This document shows, one piece after another, positions 16,558 to 29,459 of a DNA stretch of 64,000 nucleotides (position 1 is the stretch's first letter; every line of letters begins with the position of its first letter). A program made the position numbers and the translations under genes. Source of the stretch: Lentinula raphanica (lineage: Eukaryota > Basidiomycota > Agaricomycetes > Agaricales > Omphalotaceae); NCBI GenBank assembly GCA_027919835.1, contig JANVFP010000042.1:1-64000 (forward strand), in the 5' to 3' direction. Under the pieces are notes generated by a model. The model had not been told where the DNA came from. It was given only the letters and a program-made list of their open reading frames with translations, and did not search any database.

Positions 16558-17405
16558 TTAATGATGCGTGGGCTTCTTTCCTGTCAAAAGAAGATGAGAG
16601 ACGGCAAGCAGTGAATAAAGAACATGAAACCCAGGGTTCCTGACCATCTACAAACATATTTCTCGTTGCACTAGGAAGTGTCGCGGTCATCCCATCCATT
16701 TCCTTCGTTAGCTTCACCTGACATCCAAGCCTACTCGTATCCGTCAGACCAAACGCCATATCGAGCATGTCGTTCTCGTCGTCCTCTGGTTCCGGAAGGA
16801 GATCGTAATATTCTGGTGTTAAGATCACATGGCATGTCGAGCATGCTACGGAGCCTTCGCATGCACCTGGAGGAGGGTAAAGTATAAGGTCAATAAAGCA
16901 GAAGATTTGAGAACATCGAAGTAGGTACGAACCTTCAAGGTCTATGTCGTGTTCATGTGCAATTGACAGAATATCATCTCCTTCGTTTGCTTCCACTGTT
17001 TTCAACAAGTTCCCTTTTGAATCCTTAAAGTTCACCTTTATCCTACGACGAAGGGCGTATTCAGACATCGTTCATGAGCTCGGAAGCTGGCGCACCCTGT
17101 TCCGGGTTTCGGTCGTGTTATGTTCCCGTGTGCAGAGACTAGGTTACTCCGATGAGTCCTTGGGGAATATCCACAAATCACAAATTCTGTTACGCACTAG
17201 GTGTAGAGTGAAAAAGCCGTTTGGAATGAGACCGTGAATTTGATGGAGATGCATATTGTCTTTCCGGTTTTAGATTCGTTTGAGGACACTGTGAGTTTGC
17301 TCGCGACGTGCAGATGGTTTGAAGGCCTTTCCGGCTACTTGCAAACCGAGTTGGCGAAGGCTGGGAAAGGCGCCGAGCAAGTTCCCTTTTAAGCAAGGAG
17401 TTCAT
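16558..17405 (-). CDS. YAH1: Mitochondrial 2Fe-2S ferredoxin (adrenodoxin type)
   Basis: Electron carrier for mitochondrial Fe-S cluster and heme A/ubiquinone synthesis. The first exon (ATG at 17405) encodes a basic, serine-rich presequence, [15 protein letters not shown] to LFHSTP. It splices over about 160 bases to [20 protein letters not shown]; the join at CCTA|GGATAAAG is in phase. The cluster ligands are in [10 protein letters not shown], with the last Cys in [20 protein letters not shown] is typical of adrenodoxin-like ferredoxins. A last short exon gives GKKPTHH, with TAA at 16558. An internal ATG near 17068 would skip the presequence and is less likely. Confidence 0.93.
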
Positions 17406-18680
17406 CTGAACAGAGCGTTAATCAGAGAAAGGAAGGTTGAGGTGGTTCGAGGTATGTCCAGCCTCGGCGTGTAGCGGGAAGCAAAGCAGGTAAACTTGAA
17501 ACCGTAATAAAGCTTTTCTGAGTCAGCGGAGCGTGTCGTCTCCGGCCCGTCATTTCCGATTTAAGCGCTCAAATTTTGAAAGCCATAACTCGGCGCTTAA
17601 TTTGCTCAATTCTCTTTAACCTGCTCTTAACTTCCACTCTGACATATTGTAGGGCCCGGAATTGACGACCTCGCTTACGAGACCTTGAAGAATACCTCTG
17701 CCTGCCAACAAGAGGTTTTTTGTATCAAAATAGCTGAAACTGACATCAGACAGTTCAAAGTTCCCGCATTAATATTGCTCGTAAACAGATCCACCAAAGG
17801 ACAGCAATTTGACTGGGTAATGTGGTCCTCTTCCTAGCTCAATCCAATAGATGGTCTGCTATGGACATCGGAGAACTTTGTCCTGCAAGGAAGGTACGGC
17901 TCAATTGAACAGATCCATGGCAGTCTCTTCGGTTCAGGACTAGATCGACTTGGCGGAACATTGGCCTCTAAGAGCCTCTAAGTCTCTCTAAGTGCATGCA
18001 TATATGGCACTATGATTCATGATCACTTGTTGGTATGTAAATGAAAGTTCCATGGTGTTCGAAGATACTCCCGGATTATTTTTCATACCGATTCCGATAG
18101 TCTAGTGGAGATATTAAAAGATGTCATGGACTATTAAAATCTTCCGAGTTGTCTGGAGACTTTGCTAAGGCCTTTGTGCTCCAAGTTGCTCTGGGGAATG
18201 AGGTCTCCAGGAGGTCGTGCGGAGGGGAATCGGACTGTGTTGAATTACTGAGTGAGAGTCAAGTAGCCGAATCCGCGATTCAGTAGAGATGATAGAGAGC
18301 TGTTAGGAGCTGTTCTGCTGTTACCCGTACCACACGTGTTGATACAGCAGGGGGATTATTTTGTTGATATCATCACTATCTTCCCAATCTTGTATTTCCT
18401 TTGAAGCTGAGCTCTGCTGTTTTCTAAGGACTACATAGACGGTCGAGGAGGCCAAGTGTTAACCGAGAGCTTTTTTATTTAACCCATTGAGGTAATCCAT
18501 CAAACTTCTTTTTGCTTACAACAGTGCTTACAGATCGGAGTGTAGGGTAATGCATATGGGCACAAGCGCCTACTAAATCTTATTTCTTCGTAACCCTTTA
18601 ACCAAGCTCTTAGTTCCACATGCAGCAATGCCCAACCGTCTCTGAACTCCTCGAATCCATCTGAGCGAATTATTCATACA
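17406..18680. other. Divergent non-coding region
   Basis: Promoters of ferredoxin (-) and the orphan-family gene (+). Near 17970-17995 the words CTCTAAG/CCTCTAAG repeat three or four times. No open frame with coding character, RNA gene or transposon end is visible. Confidence 0.5.
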
Positions 18681-20571
18681 ATGTCAATGTTCTCTAACGC
18701 CCATTCATTCACCCTAAGCGCCAGCGCCCTCTCTCCGTTTGTCGGAGAGCAAAACGACAACTATCTTAAGAATGAACCTTTCAGTGAGTCTGATGTCGGC
18801 TTTCTACCATCTCTCTACAGCTCAATCTCATCTACCTCAGCTATTCGCATCGAGTCTGCCTTAGACGGTCGTTCAATAGGAAGTCCCTGGCGCTATGAGC
18901 CTCATCCTCTTCCTTCTCCCAGCGATTCTTCTCTATCTGCAAATCATCGTTATTCTTTGCTTTTATTATCTGCCAAGCAAGGCTATCCACTCTGGAGGCC
19001 AGAACCCAATAGACGATTACCGGAACAATTTCGAAAAAGTGGCCTACCGATCGGCTCTGTTGGTATCATACGGCCAGATGGATTCTTCGACTACCTCTTC
19101 AATATCTGCTTCCCTAAAGATCATCCCATCAATGTCGGTGGAGTGCCAGAAGGATTTAAGCCCGTTGAATTCAGCCAGACGGACGTTTCTGAGGTCGATC
19201 CTTTTCAAGATCCCGATGCTCATGTGGCGTGCCCTGCGGGATTCATAGCTAAAACATTAGTACATTCCGGAAGCTCTTAGTGCGTGCCACGAATGAATCC
19301 ATCACTCTCCAACTCACATACCTCTTCTAGTGTTGGCCAGTCGAGAGTCTATGACTTCACTTCTACGCACAAAGAGGGTGCAATATTGATGTTGCCCGAC
19401 GGAAGCGCGCGCATCGACCTCGAGAACAAGAAGATATTCCGTCAATACGCCAATCGCAATGCTCATCGCTGGTTCACCTACGTTGAAGACACTCGAGGGC
19501 GGGAGTCTGAAGACTTGTCCCTTTACATAATCACAGGTACCGACCGGGCCTCCTCTTTCGGTGTGGCGTCGTTTTGCAATCCCCAAAACCAGGATTTGAG
19601 TATTCGGTTCAGCGTCGATGAACGCACCCATATGCATTCCTGGTCGAAGCATCACTACGCGGAGTCGCGATCGGGCCCAAGACCTGCCCTGGGAGATTCG
19701 ATTGGGTTCGATCGTTCAGCGAATCAGAGTATCTTCCTGCGGGGATTTAGGATCAACAAGAGGAGGAATGCGAAGGGAAAAGATGGTGTGCAGCGAGTGG
19801 ATTCCACTGCTGCTAGTAGTCCAAGTAGGCGAACGGCCAGTCATCCTATGAACCAAGTAGAGTCCACAGCGACGGGTGGGTCGTTCTCGCAAGGCTGGAA
19901 TATGTGGGGGCAACCTACCAGTAGTCATGGAGTTGTCACAGAGGCACACAGGATGGATCAAGAGACGGTCAAAGTCGGACATGTCCCAAGTCATACCACG
20001 GTGACTTTTTGTTGCTTTTTCAGCACTTGATTATTCACTGAACATTGAAACCTCTTTCAGGCTTATCATCCCTGTGACACTATCAATAACTTTATGCTTG
20101 AATTACTTTCCGCGACACCCGGTAGTGTTGGAAGCGGTCCATCCTTCGCAATTTCTCATGACGACGATTGGCGATCGGTCTGGGACGAGGTGGGATCCTT
20201 CTCTTTGCACTATTGGAGCTTCTTATGGATTTATCCTCCTAGGGCAGCACCAGATTACCTACAGAGCAAGAGTTAATTCGGCGGATTTGCTCCAAGTCGA
20301 AGTTTGTCATTGATAATGGTAAGCAAATTTTTCTTTCCGCGTACATATTCCTTCTTTTTCACGAATCATCCCAACAGGGACTATCTATCCCGACCCGGTT
20401 GACGATGCCTCCACACGGAAATCACCTCTGTCTCCCGATGAATCCATCACGACCCGCATACTCGTCATTTTCACTTGTCCTGTACAGAACTGCGGAGAAC
20501 AATTCCAACAGCAATCTCTACTCCTGAGTAAGCTATTCTGTTCTCCGTCATACCGTGCTTTTGGGGATTGA
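18681..20571 (+). CDS. Mushroom orphan-family protein, unknown function
   Basis: Exons 18681-19279, 19331-20000, 20061-20189, 20243-20318 and 20378 onward all close in phase. Blocks typical of a paralogous family in agaricomycetes are present: KQGYPLWRPEPN, GSVGIIRPDGFFDYLFNIC, EGAILMLPDGSAR, LYIITGTDRASSFGVASF, then ISHDDDW and QELIRRICSKSKFVIDNGTIY. No membrane or enzymatic motif is clear. The ending is uncertain. If the last exon is not spliced, the frame stops at 20571. A good donor at 20528 and acceptor at 20582 would instead join it in phase to the Zn2Cys6 gene that follows. Confidence 0.8.
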
Positions 20572-20582
20572 ACGTTTCACAG

Positions 20583-23500
20583 CACACACACAGCAGACCC
20601 ACGACGTGGTCCACGGTACTGCTGCTAGAGTGCCGCTTTCTGCGGCTGCGGCATCTTCTGCATCTACTGCTCCCAAACCACCCAGCCAACCCGATAAGAA
20701 GAAAAGAAGGGGTGGTGTAGCAGCATTGTCCTGTGCCGAATGTCGAAGGTTCGCATTCTGAGCGTATACTAAATGAAGAGCAGATCCTTCTAAATATCTG
20801 ATCAACGTTAACAGATTAAAACTGAAGCATGTATCTGGTTTCTAATTTGAGAAATTGTATACTGACAACATATTCAAAGGTGTTCTCGGGTGTTTCCCTG
20901 CACGTATGTATCAATCTGTTTTTTGTTCTCCCTCTCAAAGACCGTGTGCTCATCATGATTCTCATTTCTCCTCGGACAGTGGGTGTGTTAAGAAAGGTGA
21001 GATCCCCATCACGGACATTCCATGAACTATTGTTACTAATACAGCGATATTTGGTCAGGTTGTGCAGCTATATGCCCCGATGGTATGTCATAACATACCC
21101 AAACCGTGTGCGTCGCTCATGACAGGTGTCTTATAGGCCATTTAACTACTGGTAAAGGAAATCGGTAAGGGTTCAAACGAATCAGATATGTCTCGTCTGT
21201 GCTTACACTCTGCTAGTTTCGTCCTCGCCAACACGAACGAACTTCAAGAGAAGATCGAAGTTCTCACAAAGCGTGCGAGAGCACTAGAGGATGCGTTGGC
21301 CAAATCTCACAACATCGTCTCTCCGCAACCGCATCCCCTCCTAAGCGACGACCTTTTGCAAATAACTCGTACGGTGAAGGAAGAATCTCCCGAGCCTAAT
21401 CTGTCAACGGATTCTACGACTGTCAAAGAGGAGGAAGATAGCAAGCGAGAGGAAGATGAAGCGTTGATTGTCTACAAGTCATCTTTGGGCTCATTGTAAG
21501 ACAATTTTAGTCAACATCGTTGGTGCTGCGACGACTTTCTTTCATGCAGATCCACCGGGGAACCAAGCACTTTCTATGGCCGCAGCGGCACTTCTTGGGT
21601 AAGCCTTCAACCTCTTCAGAAGCTATTCTCTCTTCTGACGATTTGATAGCATTTCTTACTGGTCTGTCCTCAAGCATTTCCTCATGGTCGTCCATGATTA
21701 ATTCGTTTGTGATCATAGAACGAAATCGGAGCAAACCAACAGAAGGAACCACCCAAAGGGACGATTAAAATACCGGTGCCAAACGATATACAATGGCTGG
21801 CTTATTCGTTCCCTTTCTCAGCTCCAGCCGACGGGTCAACTCGACAGAAACTGATAGAGTACTTGCCCAAGGCTGCTGTGGCTCGTCGACACAGCCAGAG
21901 TTTTTATCGCTATGGTGCTTGGCAGTCAGTCTCATCTTGCTAGTCGTCAATATCCAGACTCATTTTTTCCGGTTTGTTAGGTATACACCGATTCAGGAGG
22001 TCGATTTCAACACCTTTATTTATCAACCCTTCTATGAACCTGACGACACCACGGTCTTCGAAGAGCCACTTGCCAATCATAACCTGGCAGTTTTATTTTT
22101 GATAATAGCACTGGGTGCTCTGTTGGATCTAGAACAGCCATCGCACTCATCGGAAGCGAAATGGTACTATCAGCTTGGTAAGGCTTCACTGGCGCTAGAG
22201 CCCGTATTGGATAGCTCTTCGTTGTCCACGATCCAGGCTCTGGTATGTCCTTTTGACCCACTCCCTTCGTGTTGATCATTGACCTCGCTGTGTGTCAGGT
22301 TCTTTTGTCATACTACATGCTACTGGATGATATACATGATCAGAGATGGTCTATAATGGGCGTGGCGTCGAAACTTACACAAACCGTGAGTCTGGTCAGC
22401 TAATACACTATGGGAGATCATTAACTCAATCCGGCGACGTGCAGGCCGGTCTTCGTAAGCGTTCCTGCTTCTCTTTCTCTGTTCTGAGATTTGCTGATCT
22501 TCCAAGCAGATATAGATGGTACACATTGGAATCTGCCACCGGAAGAAACGTATAGGCGTCGGTGTTTGTTTTGGGAAGTTTATTCATATGACATCCTCCA
22601 GGCAAGTTCAATGTTCCCGTTCGCTTCATGTTGTGTCTGATACACCAGGTACATAGAGTTTGACTTACGGTAGACCTCCGCATATGGCGTTATCGCATAT
22701 TGACACCAAGAAACCATTTGAAACTACAAGATTGGTAGACGGGGAAGTGGAGATGACAGGTAGGCCATTGTACATCGCATTTAAAAAAGGAGATTCTTGA
22801 TCATCTCATCTCATCCAGGTGATGCTTGGAAACATAAGTTCTACAGTGAATGTCTTGGTGTTATATGGAATAGAGCATTCGGAGCGCATCCTATAAGCTA
22901 CGATCTAGTCAAGCATCTTGATCAACAAATGCGGGCATATTATGTGCCCCCGAGTCTGCGAGTCCCAGGCTTTGGTGGAGCCAAGTCGAATCAGGATGTT
23001 CATCCTCCTAGTCCCGAGTTGACCGTGCAACGCCACTTCCTTGTCGCTTTGAAAGAAATCAGTACGCGTTTTACATATCACTGTAGGTCTTTCTCTAATC
23101 ACGCTTGCGTTGTAGCATCCTTCTACATGCATAGGTATAGTGTAACACCAAGACGGACCTATCTAAGTGCTCATCAAATGTTCCATCAGGGGCTTCTTTG
23201 CCACGGCCGTGAACGAAAAGCCAGAAAATCCTATTGAACACCATCCATACGGAGAATCGGTCCAAACCATCTACGAAAGTGCATGCATCTGCGTTGCCTT
23301 AATGAGAAACTTGTTCAGGCATCAACCAGTAATCATGCAACGTTTCCCCTACTTCTTTGATCATATATTTTCCTGTGCTGTAAGTCGAGATCTTCTGCCG
23401 GAGGTTGGGATTCACCTGCTGATATTTGTGTAGTATGTCTTGGGGGCGATAGCATCGAAACCTAAAGTACCCATGGCCGAGTCGGCCCTCACGAATCTTG

Positions 23501-24176
23501 AGCTTGCGTATGACTTTTTTGAAGCCATGCACGAAAGCAATCCTCGAAGAGTCAAGTTCTTGGTAAGCTTGTCCACGCACACAATGCTCCAGCGAGAAAC
23601 TGAATATTGTATTAGACTGTAACAACCAAGCTGCGCGAACAAGCGCGTTTGGCTCTGGGTATAACACAAAACCCTCTAACAGAAGCTCAGAAACTCGCTC
23701 GACCAAGACTCATCAAAACGGAGGAACCCATGTCAGACCGTCAACATCCTTCAGGCTGGGCGAAACAGGTCCCCATTTCCCTGCCTCCATCTACCTCCCA
23801 ACCGAGTCATACTTCCAGCCAACCTTCCATCCATCAGTATTCGCCAACCACGTTAACTTCGCCGTCCTACCAAACTACTTCATACAATTCTCCGCAAAAT
23901 ACACAGTATCCTGTCCAGCAGTACCCCATGTATCCGTCGACTAACGTATCTGAAGCTGCTCAGTCTTACCTTACACAACCTTTCGGTGACTCGTTCTTCG
24001 ACCGATCTGATATGGCCTATAACCCTGTTACGGCTTATCAATACCAGACTTACCAAGAGGCAGGATACTTCCAGCAAGAAATGGAATACCAGCCAGGTTA
24101 CGATGCTTCTGGAGACGTTCCGATGCCTATGTTGGAAGAGTCATGGCAGACATTCATGACACAGTTCAGACAATAG
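20583..24176 (+). CDS. Zn2Cys6 transcription factor 2 (basidiomycete type)
   Basis: A nuclear regulator in many small exons. DKKKRRGGVAALSCAECRR leads into a zinc cluster assembled over several introns: C-x2-C-x6-C-x5-C-x2-C-x8-C, ending AICPDG. TGKGNRFVLAN and a coiled-coil stretch LQEKIEVLTKRARALEDAL follow. The middle domain includes FNTFIYQPFYEP, LLSYYMLLDD, LTQTAGLHID, PPEETYRRCLFWEVY and GRPPHMALSHID. The Gln/Tyr/Ser-rich tail ends WQTFMTQFRQ with TAG at 24174-24176. One intron (20827-20879) appears to use a GC donor. No ATG is in frame in the first visible exon, so the true start lies in an unidentified upstream exon or the gene is fused to the preceding one. The given start is the exon border. 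Confidence 0.85.
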
Positions 24177-24446
24177 ATTTGGACTGTTCATCGCTTTCTA
24201 TCTTTCTTGGGAGTTTGTGTTTTATGTATCCTTTACTGTTTTTATCGCTATCGTTTATATCTTGTGCTCGATTCTATCTTCGGTATCGTGCTGATATCTA
24301 GTACTCTACATGTTTTGTTTGCCTTTGAATAAAGATATACATATGTCCATATTCACAGTAGTGTTCTGAAGGAATAGACAATTGGTAACTAAGAAATCTG
24401 GACCATCAATTCGGTCATTCAACTACGCGACTTCTTCCCAACGTCC

Positions 24447-26525
24447 ATGACCACTTCGGGCCCACGACCTTTACGACTAGCCTCATCCGCAGAATCACCT
24501 ACAATCACTTCTCCAACCCCATTAACACCGAGATCAGCCGTACTCGATAACTCAAAGAAGAAATCTAGTCGTCGCCAGTCGTCTATTTCATACAATCCAC
24601 CTTCGAGAGACAACCCATTATCACCCACTCTATACAGTCCAAGGCATGCTACGCCAATTTTGACGCCAGATTCACCAGGGCCCAGCTCACGGACGAGTTT
24701 GAGCCGCAGCGCGTCGGTAGGATCAAGAGCGCCAAGAAGAAGCGACTCTAGAGGCGACCGAAGCGCATATAATGGGGCAAACCCTTCGACTCCACCCTCA
24801 GCCAGCTGGAACAAGAACAGGAATAGCACAGGATCTCTGCTGGCTGAAGAGAAGGAGCGACCACCTCTTACTCTGGTTGAGAAGTGCGTACTATGTGAAG
24901 GATCTCAAGCTACTAATATTGATTCCGTTTACATAGGCACGCAGATTTGTTACACTTCATTGCACAGAAGGAGTCGAAATGTCTGGAGTTGCGGACCCAG
25001 TTGAGTGTCCATGAAGCTGAATTGTTGGAGTGTACGTGTTCATATATATACTCCATGATTTGAACTGTTCGCTTGATAGTTGTTCATTGCAGTGAAGAAA
25101 AAATGGGAACGAATTGTCTTCCGTGGCTTTGAGAAATCCCAAGGTAAAGGGGAACTCAGAATGCCAACTTTTTCATCCCCTCTCTCTGCCCCTCCTGTCA
25201 GCCACGCCACACATCCTCCGTCTGCCTCCGTCTATTCCGCCGCTTCTCTTTCCTACCTCGACAATCTTGGCTCCCAATCACCAGGTGCAGGTGGCGTTGC
25301 AATGCTTGAAGCCCTCGGAGGGATGAAAGGAATACGCGACAGTGTCCAGCAAGGTGTTGGACGTTTCCTCGGTGTTGTCGCAGGCACAAACGATCCTTCG
25401 CACACGACATCCAGCAATCGCAGACCCCTCACGCATACACCATCACTGAGCTCATCATCCACGTCTACCTATGCTACTTCAAGCACGCGATTCTCCCAGT
25501 CTTCACAGAGCTCGTTTGGTGCTTCCATCTCAGAAGAGGATAGAGAGTCGGAGTCGAATAGCGGTTTTGACGCGATGTCGTTGAAGAAGCCGAGGAAGAG
25601 TCGACCGCCTCATATCGGGATTGTGTCGGACACAGGGGCGACCCCATTGGTGTCTCCAACGCGTGATTTCGCGTTTGAAAGTCCACCACAGACTGCTACG
25701 CCGTTGAACAATCCAAATGGCATTGGAGGAAACATTCGCTCTAGACGTAAATCTCGAACGGTTTCGACCGAGTCACAGTCCGAAACAACAGAGCCTTCCG
25801 TTTCGGAAGAGGCAGTTGGTTACGCAGACTCGGACACAGGTACATCCGAGTCTCTTTCATCTTCGTTAGTTGATTGGGGTATGGGTCTGTCATCCCCGTC
25901 TCCTGTGGATTCTCCATCCATCGGAATGGGTAACAGCAAGAGACATCTCAGTAAACGAATGTCTTTACCTGCACGCTCTGGTTCAGGTACTGATACCTGG
26001 ATGGGCAGCATGGTAGGAAAACGTTGGGAAGATACGTAAGTTCGCTCACTGGTCATTCGTGTTTACCTTTGTACGTGCTAAACGCGTTATATGTTTTTGT
26101 TGCCTAGGATTTCCAAGAATCAAAAACGAGCTTCTGTCATTCTCTCAGACGTTTCCCAATCCATAATGCAGGCGCTGGTATCTCCCCCGCTATCTGCTTC
26201 ATCCGAGTTGACAATCCCCGGGCACTCGAATGAAGAGAGAGGCCATCTCACACGGGTGCCATCAGCTTCCTCGTCCTTACTAGACGAGGATATTCCACCC
26301 GAGGCCTCCAGTGGACGTTTGACACTGCTATTGGAGCCTTCACCAGCTCCGTTCCCTGTTCTTTCTCCTACAAAGATCACTCCAGCGTCAGTTGAACCCC
26401 AAGCCAAGTCTCCGATGAAGAAGACAAATGGTCTGGTTGGGGATGATGCAGCAAAGAAGAACAAAAACGGGTCTTCTGCGACTTCGAAAATTCAAGAAGA
26501 TGACGATGATGATTGGAACTGGTGA
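24447..26525 (+). CDS. DUF4048-like low-complexity protein
   Basis: Exons join in phase near 24882/24937 (VEK then HADLLHF), 25032/25091 and 26037/26108, giving about 600 residues. The only well-ordered part is HADLLHFIAQKESKCLEL..SVHEAELLELKKKWERI, a predicted coiled coil that resembles fungal DUF4048 proteins. The rest is Ser/Pro/Thr-rich and probably disordered, with basic patches (KKPRKSRPP, RSRRKSR) and an acidic Trp ending DDDDWNW, which can act as a binding motif. Function unknown. The ATG at 24447 is the first in frame, 271 bases after the stop of the Zn2Cys6 gene. Confidence 0.75.
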
Positions 26526-26744
26526 TGATCTGTATCTTTTCTCTTGCCCTTCACTCCTTGGTACCTTCGTCGAATTCATTCACTAGGATTGTTCATAGAT
26601 GTCTTCATAGCATTGCAAATAATTTACGTGTCGATTAACGTCTCTCTTTCTGCGCCTATTTCGTAGTTGAGTGGAGTTGGTGGTGAGGGCACGAAAAGGT
26701 TTCTCTCAGGAAAGCGCAGCCACACCCCCTAACCCCTAATTTAG

Positions 26745-28951
26745 ATGTCTGGCCCAAACCACTACAACGACAGCGAGTCTTTTCCCCTTCTCTCGTCTGT
26801 GCTGGCTAACCACTCGTTTTCTCTACTTAGTTGACCGCTTGTATGATCTGGAGTCCCAACTTGAAGACATAGTCCAGGATTCAGGTTTTGACAGCCAGTG
26901 CGTAGCAAGAGCACAGCTTACCTCTCTTTCTGATGAGAGGAAGGAAGGAAGGAAGGAAAATACTCGGCTCCACCAGAGGTGTGACTCGGATGAAGATGAC
27001 TTGTGGTCGAGCGACGACGGCGCCTCTAATGCTAACACCGTTGAATTCAGTCCCCATAAAGTATCTAAGCTTGAGGCACACTTCTACTATGCTGGTGTGG
27101 GCTCTGGAGGACGCGGGCCCAAGCTTATATATAGGACTTCTGATGACAAGTTCGAGGAACCCTCTAGCCCTAAGGCGTACAGGCGCCTCATGAGGGTTAT
27201 AGCCGTTCAAGATAGTCACCAACTCGGTCAGAATGGATTGTGGGACGTGGTTCGCGACCAGGTGCGTGGCTAGCCTTCAAACTCGTTACTTACAGTTTCT
27301 TGAGTAACGTTCATTTTCAGGTTGTGGAGTTACTCATCAAGAGGAACATCGAAGTCTCCTCTGTTGATTTTGTCCGTTTCACATGGCTTAACAAGAAGGC
27401 AGACCATGAGACCGTCGAAATCGATGAAGACATGGCCTATTATGATATTCCACTAATCCAGCCCATCGAGCGTGGACGACGTCACTATACTAATCCTACT
27501 ATCTGGGTTGGCGTCTTGCCCGAGAGACTCACTGGTGCCGTCGCACACGAGTCTGCTAAGGATATCCGTGCCTTGCTGGACTCCCTCCAGGTACATAACG
27601 TCGACATCGCATATCGTGAGTCGGTCTGCACGAACTTCACTGGTCGTGGTCCGGACCTCTTTCGCCCCGTAGAAGACGGTCACTCTCTCAAGGGCATCAT
27701 CGACAACGTTTCTGTTCATCTGGGTCTTCCCATTGCTGGTCGCAAGACTCACATGGAGGGAACTCTCGGTCCCTATTTCTGCGTCGGCGACAAGCTTTAT
27801 GCTATCACCACCCGTCACAATTTGTTCGTTGACAACGGGTATAACGATGTATATAGGTATAACGGTACGTTTTTCCTTGCACTCTCGAGCATTCAAGAGC
27901 TTTTCTGACTTTCAGTCCCTGGTCAGAATCCGTTCCCAAAACGAAAGTGCTCGTTATGGGGAAGAGCGCATTCAGGCACCATCTGGCACATATCCAGATC
28001 CTTATTGGCACCAACCTCGAGTCGGCTAAAGCCCTCCAGGACAACATAAATACGCTGAGAAGTTATGTGCAGGATGGAATCAACGTCCAGGAATCGCAGA
28101 CCCAGCTGGACGAGAACGTGGCCAAGCTCGTCAGAACGCACACCAAGATCGAGCACTTGAAAAATTTCTATGTTAAGATCAGATGCTGGTGGCACAGACC
28201 CAAGGACCGGGTCATTGGATACATTCGCTGGGCTCCCCCTATCAGTGTCGGTGGTGCTCCTCACCGCTATACCAGGGACTTGTGCGTAGTCGAGCTTTAC
28301 AAAGACAAGTTCAAGCACATGGTAGGCAATGTTATAAGCCTTGGTGCGGTGCTGATTCTCACATCAAATACTACTAATCTGAAAAGTAATGTCTTTCTTT
28401 CAGGTACGATACTGTCCCCTGCAAAGCTCAAAGCATTGATGAATGATCGTATGAACGTCCAATCCGAGTTCCAATATCCGGACAACGGTTTTCTTACACC
28501 CAGAGGCATACTCACGGTCGATCAGATCAAAAACCCCAACACCTCGAACCTCCAAGGTCATCGTGTCCGTCGCGTCCTCAAGCATGGCTACGCTACCAAC
28601 ACCACTGTCGGAACGCTCACCAGGTACATGTCTTTCGTTCGCAAATATTTCCTTACTGGTACCCTAGACTCGCTCGAGGTGCCCATCCTCTCTCACGAGC
28701 ATGGCACTGGCACCTTCTCCAGCGGAGGTGACTCTGGATCCCTCGTCGTCTCCGCCCACGGCGAGTCTGTGGCTTTGCTCACTGGCGGTACGAGCAAGGG
28801 AACTATCACGTTCGCGACTCCGTTCGAGTATGTTTGGGATCCTGTCAAGGAGGAGTTCCCCGGTGCCAACTTATATTTTGACAATCTTGAAGAATTCCTC
28901 GCTGACTGTCGCGACCGTCATGAGCATGACGGCGAAGAGGAAGTCGTTTAA
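26745..28951 (+). CDS. Trypsin-like fold protein with GDSG motif, unknown function
   Basis: The clear part runs from about 26842 to TAA at 28951. After DIPLIQPIERGRRHYTNPTIWVG-type sequence comes GPYFCVGDKLYAITTRHNLF, which resembles the His region of trypsin-like peptidases. A long insertion with a probable coiled coil (ALQDNINTLRSYVQDG) follows, then GTFSSGGDSGSLVV, the serine motif. The join at 27868/27925 is in phase (YN, then ESVPKTKVLVMG). The His and Ser boxes are about 300 residues apart, much more than in ordinary trypsins, and I could not assign the Asp. The 5' end is unresolved: the ATG at 26745 is nearby but its phase does not close cleanly. A GGAA tract lies in the N-terminal coding part. 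Confidence 0.6.
26938..26962. repeat. AAGG/GGAA microsatellite in coding region
   Basis: About five tandem GGAA units inside the N-terminal frame of the GDSG protein. Length change would shift the frame. Confidence 0.75.
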
Positions 28952-29459
28952 TGGGGCTGATTATGAGACGGAGCTGCTACGTCGGCAAGGTGTATCCGTG
29001 TGTACGTGTGAGAGGGTGTTCGCGACGACGGACGGGCTTGCTGCGGCGTTTTTCATGCCAGTGAATGTCCCAAACGATGACCGTATCCCTGGTGCAATTC
29101 GAGTGTGACAACAAAGTCTAACATCTATATCAGAAAAAGAAAACAGTCATGTCTGCGGTGTAATAGTTCGCTATACTTTTCCTGTCCCATTGGTAGTCCT
29201 CCGTGATCATTCAGTTATTACTTTCCATTCCAGCATCAACGAAATACTGGATGCACCTTAAATCTTGAAACTCGTTCGAACAGACGTTGACAACCCGGTG
29301 TTTTGGTGGAAATCCGTTGTGCTATCATACGAGACGTCTGTGAAGTGTGGTCTTTCTGTCGAGTAGACGCGGCTCGTAAAGAATGCAGTTATTCGCTTCA
29401 TTCTATACACATGTCTCTATGGGCGTGTCCCATTGGGAAGTTTTAGCAGCTATCGCAGT
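28952..29459. other. Spacer between convergent genes
   Basis: 3' flanks of the GDSG protein gene (+) and ATP19 (-). No gene or repeat is recognised. Confidence 0.5.
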
